Shown one piece after another: positions 1 through 5,315 of a stretch of 9,980 bases of DNA. The notes beneath the pieces are model-generated. The model was not told the DNA's origin. It saw nothing but the letters and a program-made list of their open reading frames with translations, and made no database searches. The translations under genes and the position numbers were made by a program. Source of the DNA: Firmicutes bacterium UBA6648 (GTDB lineage: Bacteria; Bacillota; Clostridia; Peptostreptococcales; Anaerovoracaceae); contig DKLE01000041.1 of NCBI GenBank assembly GCA_002455605.1, forward strand, positions 4,394 through 14,373. Direction: 5' to 3'. Position 1 is the first letter of the stretch. Each line of letters starts with the position of its first letter.

Positions 1-77
1 TAAAAATTTCAAGAAATAATAGGCTTAAAGCATGTAAATCAAATCATACATCATTTCATTAATGAATAAATTTAAAA
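1..77. other. AT-rich left edge, no gene seen
   Basis: Very AT-rich sequence with no ribosome binding site and no reading frame that can be supported. It begins with TAA, which could be the stop codon of a plus-strand gene ending just outside the window, but nothing tests that. Confidence 0.4.
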
Positions 78-118
78 AATAAAAGACGGGTTTAACCCGT
101 CTTTTATTTTTTATTTGA
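78..118. terminator. Bidirectional intrinsic terminator after the 857-aa SLH gene
   Basis: The arms AAAAGACGGGTT and AACCCGTCTTTT (81-105) form a near-perfect hairpin with a GACGGG/CCCGTC core and a tiny loop. T-rich tracts lie on both sides (TTTTATTTTTT on the plus strand, TTTTATTTTTTAAATTT on the minus strand), so it can stop transcription from either direction. It starts about 10 nt beyond the stop codon of the minus-strand S-layer gene and probably ends that mRNA. It could also serve a convergent gene left of the window. Confidence 0.9.
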
Positions 119-128
119 TTATAAGTTT

Positions 129-2702
129 TTAGAAATCTGAAGGTCTAGCCATGATTACGAAATCAAATCCGTCTTCATCGTCATCAGTTTCATATAATCT
201 TACAAAGTCACCTTCTTTTAGGTTTCCGCTAAATACTTTATATTCATCGTCTTTAGTTACCTGATAGATTACTACCTTGTCAGAAAGAGCATATCTCTGA
301 GTACCTGTAACTGACTTTCTGTTATCAGCCTTAGTAACTGTAAAGTCGCCTACCTTATAAGCCTTAGCTGAAGTCGAAGTTGAATCAACCAATTTACCGT
401 CAGTAACAACACCAGCAGCATCAACCTTTACTTCGTATAAAGCAACACCAGCGTTAAATCCTGCATCTGCACCGGACTTCTTATAAACTGGAGCAACATA
501 ATTACCGCTACCAAATGCACTCTTATCATCAGTCAAGGCATCTAGTTTAGCACCATCTTTGTATCCGATTACATGCCATACTTTATCGCCATCATCATTT
601 GAATCAGCATTCTTCTCGTTAAGAACTGCATATGATTTGTCGCCGCCCTTAGCCATTGTATCAGGAATTAACATTGCAACAACCTTATAATCAGACTTAA
701 TAGTCTTATCGTTGTTTTCTTCGAACAGAAGCATTGCTCCAGTAATTACTTCACCAACTTCTACCTTATCAATAGTAGTTACGTCATAATCACCCTCGTC
801 ATCAACTGTAAATACTACACAATCAGAAGCGATCTTAGCACCAAGTGCTTCCATTGAAGTCAGATCTGCAGATTTAACTGTAGATGCACCCATTGTTGCA
901 GGACTAACAATTTGGTCAACTACATTCTTACTTGAAAGCTTAATTGAAGAAGTAGTTACGAAAAGTTTATTAGCTTCAGTAATTTCTCCGGAAGAATTTA
1001 ATCCATATCCGATTACTGATACTGCAGATAAAGTTCCACAATCATCTTCAGACTCATCGAAAGTGAAAGTCTTTTCAGTTCCATCTGAAAGCATTAACTT
1101 AACCTGATCATCAATTCCTGTTGTACCTGCTTTTTCAACTACTGCATAGTTATCAGCTTTTGTATTGTTCTCAAAGTCGTATACGAAGCCTCTAGCATCT
1201 AAGTATGCCTTAACGTCATCTGATACATCGCCATCATCGATAGCACTTCCGCCGTCAGCATCACCGTTTACAACTTCAGCAGCATTCTTATAAGTGTTAG
1301 CTCCGATTGCAAATTTAGTTGCAATATCGCTCTTAGCATTCTTAAAGTTCTTTACAACACCAGTAACAACTTCAGTACCAACCTCAATTCTTACGATTTC
1401 CTTATCGCTGTCCTGATATACATAAACAATATGGTCAGCCTTGATATCACTTAAGCTCTTAACACCAACTAGCTGGAACTGAGTGTAGTCGATGTTGTCA
1501 TCATCATCAAGAGCAAAGTCAACTGACAATAAGCTCTGGTCATCCTTGATGTCTGAAATATCTGCAGCATCAATCTGGTCTGCAGTAGAAACATTCCATT
1601 CAGTAGCACCATAGATTTCTTTAATTGTCTTTCCGCTTAAATCAACACTGATTGCAAATTCTTTATCAGCAACAGAATCATGCTGAAGGTCAGCAATAGC
1701 GCCGATTGTTGTAGAGTCTCCACCGCCAACATTGTCACCGTTTAATAAAACAGCTGCAATTGTTGTGCTCTTTGAGTTATCAATAGTATAATCCTTTTCA
1801 TCAGCAGTAGTCTTGAATTTAATAGCGCTGCCATCAACAAAGAATCTACCAACTAATGTATCTGAATCATTAATGAATGCTACAACTTCGTCATCAGAGT
1901 TTCTGTAAACAGCACCATACTTACCAACGTGCTTAGCCATGTTGATTAATGAATCATCACAGTCAGAACGAGTTACAACCTGATTACCATCAGTCTTGCA
2001 GTTAAGACCGGATGAAAGAAGAGTTGTTGCTTTACCGTCAATATTCTTGTTAGCATTTGGTTCTACATCCCAAAGCTTCTTAGTTTCTCCGTCAGAATTA
2101 ACAGCAACCTTCTGAACGCCTAAAACGTTGTAGATAACCTGAGCAGCATTAGCCTTGTCAACACCAGTTGCATCTTTAGCTACGTCATCATAAAGCTCTA
2201 ATTCCTGAGCCTTAGTAACGTAGTTTGAAGGCCAAACACCAACTAATTCTGAACTGTTTGCAGTGTAACCAACTGCTCTTAGAGCCATAGTTACAGCTTC
2301 GTTTACAGTGATTGTCTTGCCAGGCATTGCATTTCCTGCACCGTCACCAAGCATGATACCCTTTGAGTTGCAGAAAGCTAAATAAGGAACAGCCCAAGTA
2401 TAACCTGTTGTATCCTTAAAGCTAGTGTTAGCATATCCTGCAAGAGCACTCTGAGGGATAGCTAAAGCTCTTGTAATCATAGCAGCAAACTCTGCTCTTG
2501 TTACAGCTTTTTCTGGTTGGAATGTACCGTCTGGGTTACCAGTTATGATACCTAAATCGTAAGCAACTTCAATAGCTTCTTCGTTCTTGTTTCCTGCAAC
2601 GTCGCTTAGAGATTTAAGCTCAGTTGAAGAACCAGCGAATGCCATTGAGAAGCTGGATAGTACTAGTGCTAAAATCAGCACAAATGAAAGTACTTTCTTC
2701 AT
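129..2702 (-). CDS. Probable major S-layer protein with SLH domains (857 aa)
   Basis: Exported cell-surface protein anchored through N-terminal SLH domains. Residues 1-23 are a Sec signal peptide with a likely cut after AFA. SLH1 is at about 32-80 (GNPDGTFQPE, then TRAEF), SLH2 at about 94-147, and a degenerate SLH3 at about 152-197. The remaining 650 residues are Asp/Ser/Thr/Lys-rich, acidic and unassigned; residues 675-857 resemble the end of the 463-aa paralogue. The ATG at 2702 was chosen because AAAGGAGG lies 10 nt upstream (2713-2720); an in-frame TTG at 2762 lies upstream of that site and would spoil the signal peptide. Eleven of 12 Arg codons are AGA, against 5 of 13 in the 793-aa neighbour, which suits very high expression, as do two promoters and a dedicated terminator. 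It contains five cysteines, unusual for an S-layer protein. The major S-layer role is inference; SLH anchoring is firm. Confidence 0.88.
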   Translation of the reverse strand: MKKVLSFVLILALVLSSFSMAFAGSSTELKSLSDVAGNKNEEAIEVAYDLGIITGNPDGTFQPEKAVTRAEFAAMITRALAIPQSALAGYANTSFKDTTGYTWAVPYLAFCNSKGIMLGDGAGNAMPGKTITVNEAVTMALRAVGYTANSSELVGVWPSNYVTKAQELELYDDVAKDATGVDKANAAQVIYNVLGVQKVAVNSDGETKKLWDVEPNANKNIDGKATTLLSSGLNCKTDGNQVVTRSDCDDSLINMAKHVGKYGAVYRNSDDEVVAFINDSDTLVGRFFVDGSAIKFKTTADEKDYTIDNSKSTTIAAVLLNGDNVGGGDSTTIGAIADLQHDSVADKEFAISVDLSGKTIKEIYGATEWNVSTADQIDAADISDIKDDQSLLSVDFALDDDDNIDYTQFQLVGVKSLSDIKADHIVYVYQDSDKEIVRIEVGTEVVTGVVKNFKNAKSDIATKFAIGANTYKNAAEVVNGDADGGSAIDDGDVSDDVKAYLDARGFVYDFENNTKADNYAVVEKAGTTGIDDQVKLMLSDGTEKTFTFDESEDDCGTLSAVSVIGYGLNSSGEITEANKLFVTTSSIKLSSKNVVDQIVSPATMGASTVKSADLTSMEALGAKIASDCVVFTVDDEGDYDVTTIDKVEVGEVITGAMLLFEENNDKTIKSDYKVVAMLIPDTMAKGGDKSYAVLNEKNADSNDDGDKVWHVIGYKDGAKLDALTDDKSAFGSGNYVAPVYKKSGADAGFNAGVALYEVKVDAAGVVTDGKLVDSTSTSAKAYKVGDFTVTKADNRKSVTGTQRYALSDKVVIYQVTKDDEYKVFSGNLKEGDFVRLYETDDDEDGFDFVIMARPSDF

Positions 2703-2847
2703 TTCTAATATTCCTCCTTTAAATTGTTCTTCGAAGGGGTTCTGTTGTTTTACTGTGAGCAAACCACCTTCCCCTTCTGAAGATAATTTGACATTATGAA
2801 TAGGTTATGGACACAAAGATACCTTTGCTCATATCCTATCACAGTGA

Positions 2848-2877
2848 ATTATACCCTCTAGGAAATATGTCAGTCAA
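2848..2877 (-). promoter_or_regulatory. Proximal sigma-A-type promoter of the 857-aa SLH gene
   Basis: On the minus strand TTGACT (2872-2877) is followed after 18 bp by a perfect TATAAT (2848-2853). Transcription would begin near 2841, giving a leader of about 140 nt. The spacer is one base longer than ideal. Confidence 0.65.
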
Positions 2878-2882
2878 CCCAT

Positions 2883-2931
2883 TAAAGGAAATGTAACATA
2901 ACTGTAATACACATTCACAGTCATTCCTTTA
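2883..2931. repeat. 8-bp inverted repeat around operator site B
   Basis: TAAAGGAA (2883-2890) and TTCCTTTA (2924-2931) are perfect inverted repeats with a 33-nt interior that holds the TGTAA direct-repeat motif at 2892-2909. The element sits just upstream of the proximal -35 box and inside the leader made from the distal promoter, so it could act as protein-binding DNA or as an RNA stem. Eight base pairs over 33 nt may also be chance. Confidence 0.35.
2892..2909 (+). promoter_or_regulatory. Putative operator site B (TGTAACAT-N3-TGTAATA)
   Basis: TGTAACATAACTGTAATA, two TGTAA half-sites exactly 11 bp apart. It matches the sites at 5290-5307 and 2997-3014 outside the 3-bp spacer (site A with one further change), but is inverted relative to the gene. 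It lies 15 bp upstream of the proximal -35 box. No regulator is visible in the window. Confidence 0.5.
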
Positions 2932-2970
2932 GAGATAAATAGACTATTTCTTGGTATATCGTATGTTGTT

Positions 2971-2998
2971 ATTATACCAAAAAAATTGAATAAGTCTA
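2971..2998 (-). promoter_or_regulatory. Distal sigma-A-type promoter of the 857-aa SLH gene
   Basis: On the minus strand TAGACT (2993-2998), 16 bp, then TATAAT (2971-2976). Transcription would begin near 2964, giving a leader of about 260 nt. The -35 is imperfect (4 of 6 against TTGACA), but the whole block, including flanks, is repeated at the 206-aa gene promoter with identical spacing, which argues it is real. Confidence 0.7.
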
Positions 2999-3014
2999 TT
3001 ACAGCAATATTACA
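2997..3014 (-). promoter_or_regulatory. Putative operator site A (TGTAATAT-N3-TGTAATA)
   Basis: TGTAATATTGCTGTAATA on the minus strand, overlapping the outer two bases of the distal -35 hexamer. Two TGTAA half-sites lie 11 bp (one helical turn) apart. Position relative to the -35 box is the same as for site C at 5290-5307. Confidence 0.55.
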
Positions 3015-3039
3015 AGAGTATTAACGTTTAAAGAAGTAT

Positions 3040-3128
3040 AAAAAAGCAGTATTAAAATTGATGCCGTCAGGCAAGCACAAGGCTCACTCCCATTACCTAC
3101 TTGCTAACATCTTCTCTAATACTGCCTT
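3040..3128 (-). terminator. Large structured intrinsic terminator, possible small RNA
   Basis: On the minus strand GCAGTATTA (3117-3125) pairs perfectly with TAATACTGC (3046-3054), followed at once by six T (3040-3045), a classic terminator end for the 463-aa gene mRNA. About 60 nt lie inside the stem, and these can fold further: GATG/CATC (3108-3111 with 3060-3063), then UUAG/CUGA and CAAG/CUUG (3100-3107 with 3067-3075, one bulged C). That is more structure than a terminator needs. I recognise no known RNA family in it. Confidence 0.7.
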
Positions 3129-3195
3129 ATATAAACCTCCACTTATATAATATATTAAATAAGTTTACCAATTATTAAGCTCTATATTAATTACA

Positions 3196-4587
3196 TTATT
3201 TAACAATTACAACATCCGCTTCTACAGCATCGTCGTCACTGACATCGTAAGCTCTCACTTCTTTACCGGCTTTAACGCTGGAAAGACTTCCTGCTTTATA
3301 TTCATTCTTCTTTTCATCCCAAACATAAATAGACGCATTTCTCTTTACCGAAATAAGTCCGTTTGAAGTTGTGATAACATTGTCGCTGTATTCATTAACA
3401 GCTGTCCATGCTTTGCTGGTGGTCAATTCATTAAAAACCTTTCCTTTTGGAGAATCAGCCGTTGCCACATTCTGAACTTCTCCATCAGAAGTTTTTAATT
3501 CATACAACTGTCCGTCTCCAGCTGTTAAGGTTGGAATTGTAAGCCCTTTCTTTCCAAACCATGTAATAGCCTTCGTAGCTGTTAAGGTCTCAAAACCTGT
3601 CACTGCTTCGTCATTTACATTTGTATCGGTGCAGGTGCCATTAATCACCCCATATACATTACCGCTAAAGCCTGTATCTCTAGGTAAAATCATTTTTGTA
3701 ATTTTATCGCCTTCTACAAGATACCATGCGGGGGTCTTTGCATCCTTAAACTTATATAAAGTATCTTTTCGGTAAGCATCTTCCTTATCTGAGAACTTCA
3801 TATCCTTACTGTACTCTTTTTTAGTGCTATATGTATATATTTCTGTACTTTTTGAAACAGCCTTACCTGCAAAAGTTGTTAAATTGCTGTCGAAGCTTCC
3901 TGTAGCGAAAACCATCCCTGTGTTTAAGGGAATATTGCTCGGCTGATCTTCTTTAGTCCCCTGGGGATCATCTGTAAGAACCGGAGCCATGGCTTTTAAT
4001 GCTTCCATCTGATTAAACGTCATCTGAGCTGCCATCCCTTTAGTTGACGTCTCCGGATAGGTTTCTTCAATGCCTTTTAAAATTCCTACTTCTTTAGCTT
4101 TCGTGATATAGTCAGCCGGCCAATTAGCACCAATCTTATCTTCTGTATACCCGGCCGCTCTAAGCACCATGGTCAGCATTTCATTGCTGCTCACATTTAC
4201 TCCTGGTTTAAAAGTCCCATCAGGGTACCCTTTTACAATACCATGCTCTACCGCATAGGCAATATAACCGGCAGCCCAGCTGTAACCTTTAAGATCTGTA
4301 AATCCAGCCTTTGATGCAGCCTGAGTCGCCGTACCGTTTACTAAGGACGCCGGCGGATCAATAGTTTTAACTATAATAATGCAAGCCTGAGCTCTCGTTA
4401 AATTCTCCTCCGGGTGAAACTTTCCATCGGTATCCCCGGTAATAGCTCCTGCTTCAACCAAGGTTTTCACCGCTTCTTCACAGTTGGTTCCGGCTATATC
4501 CGCAGGAACCGCACCGGCAAATGCCGTGGTACTGGCCAATACGGTCATGACCAGTATTAAAGAAATCATTTTTAATGTCTTTTTCAT
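3196..4587 (-). CDS. SLH-domain surface protein, shorter paralogue of the S-layer protein (463 aa)
   Basis: Secreted, wall-anchored protein. Residues 1-24 form a Sec signal peptide (cut near AFA-GA). SLH1 is at about 31-76 (GDTDGKFHPE, TRAQ), SLH2 at about 95-147 (GYPDGTFKPG), and a degenerate SLH3 at about 155-202. The rest, 205-463, belongs to no family I recognise. Residues 295-463 can be aligned by eye with the last 183 residues of the 857-aa protein: shared features include LPRDT/IPDT, a LYE(L/V)K segment and a closing pattern of NEYK/DEYK, VR.Y and a DDD run before VVIV/FVIM. The start is supported by AGGAGGGG 9 nt upstream, which overlaps the stop codon of the 206-aa gene. Only 19 nt separate the two genes, so they are probably co-transcribed and end at the terminator near 3040. 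Function beyond surface display is unknown. Confidence 0.88.
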   Translation of the reverse strand: MKKTLKMISLILVMTVLASTTAFAGAVPADIAGTNCEEAVKTLVEAGAITGDTDGKFHPEENLTRAQACIIIVKTIDPPASLVNGTATQAASKAGFTDLKGYSWAAGYIAYAVEHGIVKGYPDGTFKPGVNVSSNEMLTMVLRAAGYTEDKIGANWPADYITKAKEVGILKGIEETYPETSTKGMAAQMTFNQMEALKAMAPVLTDDPQGTKEDQPSNIPLNTGMVFATGSFDSNLTTFAGKAVSKSTEIYTYSTKKEYSKDMKFSDKEDAYRKDTLYKFKDAKTPAWYLVEGDKITKMILPRDTGFSGNVYGVINGTCTDTNVNDEAVTGFETLTATKAITWFGKKGLTIPTLTAGDGQLYELKTSDGEVQNVATADSPKGKVFNELTTSKAWTAVNEYSDNVITTSNGLISVKRNASIYVWDEKKNEYKAGSLSSVKAGKEVRAYDVSDDDAVEADVVIVK

Positions 4588-4606
4588 TTTTACTTTTCCC
4601 CTCCTT

Positions 4607-5227
4607 CTAGTTACTGCTCTTCGGCATACTCCTATAAAGCATAATTGCTACATCTCCTTTTGTTGCCGGAGCAGACCAATTTGTGATGTTGCGATCGCCA
4701 ATCATACTGTTCATATTCATTTGGGCATATTGAATATAATTATCCGGCCAAGTACCCGCAGTCACAGCAGATGGATTTTTACTTCTGATTATAATAGTGA
4801 TAACTTCCGCATAAGTAACTTCTTTGCCCGGGGCAAATTTTTCATTGCCAACTCCTTGAATTAAATTGGCTTTTGCACATGCATTTATATAACCTTTTGC
4901 CCAGTCATATCCACTTAAATCATTATAATAGTTTTTCTTTGCCACTATATCAAGCTCATTGATATTATTCGTGGCCTTTGCCATCATAGTAGCAAATTCT
5001 GCTCTGGAAATATTTTTTTCAGGATGAAATAATCCATCTTGATCCCCTGTTATAACTTTTTTGTCCATTAAAAATTTAACAGGTGTAAGAAACTCAGTAT
5101 TCATCACATCCTGGGGATATATATTCCCTGAATTCCAGCTGCCATAATCTACAGCCAATGCAGATACCCCACTACACATAACCATTAATGCCGATATTGC
5201 CAATATCGTTAACTTCTTTTTAATCAT
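4607..5227 (-). CDS. Small SLH-only surface protein (206 aa)
   Basis: Exported protein made almost entirely of SLH domains. Residues 1-25 are a signal peptide ending ALA. SLH1 is at about 37-86 (GDQDGLFHPE, SRAEF), SLH2 at about 101-150 (GVGNEKFAPG), and SLH3 at about 155-201. No effector domain follows; it stops after residue 206. The segment order GYDWAKGY, then WPDNYIQYAQ, matches the 463-aa and 857-aa proteins, so it is a paralogue of their N-terminal halves. The cysteine at 18 is not a lipobox, since Met precedes it. The ATG has GGAGGAG about 7 nt upstream and its own promoter at 5264-5291. It might cap or compete for wall-polymer sites, or partner another surface protein; that is inference. 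Confidence 0.87.
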   Translation of the reverse strand: MIKKKLTILAISALMVMCSGVSALAVDYGSWNSGNIYPQDVMNTEFLTPVKFLMDKKVITGDQDGLFHPEKNISRAEFATMMAKATNNINELDIVAKKNYYNDLSGYDWAKGYINACAKANLIQGVGNEKFAPGKEVTYAEVITIIIRSKNPSAVTAGTWPDNYIQYAQMNMNSMIGDRNITNWSAPATKGDVAIMLYRSMPKSSN

Positions 5228-5263
5228 CTTAATCTCCTCCTGAATTATTTACTCTATTTCATT

Positions 5264-5291
5264 ATTATACCAAAGTATAAAGTGAAGTCTA
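5264..5291 (-). promoter_or_regulatory. Promoter of the 206-aa/463-aa SLH gene pair
   Basis: On the minus strand TAGACT (5286-5291), 16 bp, then TATAAT (5264-5269); predicted start near 5257 with a leader of about 30 nt. The hexamers, spacing and the flanking TTTGGTATAATAA and TGTAATAGACTT are identical to those of the distal promoter at 2971-2998. It lies only about 25 nt past the stop codon at 5316, and I see no terminator between, so read-through from the 793-aa gene is also possible. Confidence 0.75.
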
Positions 5292-5307
5292 TTACATAGA
5301 TGTTACA
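5290..5307 (-). promoter_or_regulatory. Putative operator site C (TGTAACAT-N3-TGTAATA)
   Basis: TGTAACATCTATGTAATA on the minus strand overlaps the outer two bases of the -35 hexamer, exactly as site A does at the other promoter. Two TGTAA half-sites are 11 bp apart. Direct repeats of one helical turn are typical of OmpR/PhoB-type response regulators, but the binding protein is unknown. Confidence 0.55.
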
Positions 5308-5315
5308 ATATTATT

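Noticed and set aside
2703..2762. N-terminal extension of the 857-aa protein starting at TTG 2762
   Set aside because: The ribosome binding site (2713-2720) lies inside it and the ATG at 2702 gives a clean signal peptide.
2587..2799. Plus-strand open frame opposite the signal-peptide end of the 857-aa gene
   Set aside because: Antisense shadow: no ribosome binding site, and it lies over a well-supported gene.
2788..2820. Plus-strand TTGACA as a promoter pointing right
   Set aside because: No acceptable -10 box at 16-18 bp and no plus-strand gene downstream.
5160..5227. Lipobox in the 206-aa protein (VMCSG around Cys18)
   Set aside because: Met before the Cys does not fit the lipobox, and a signal peptidase I site (ALA, 23-25) is present.
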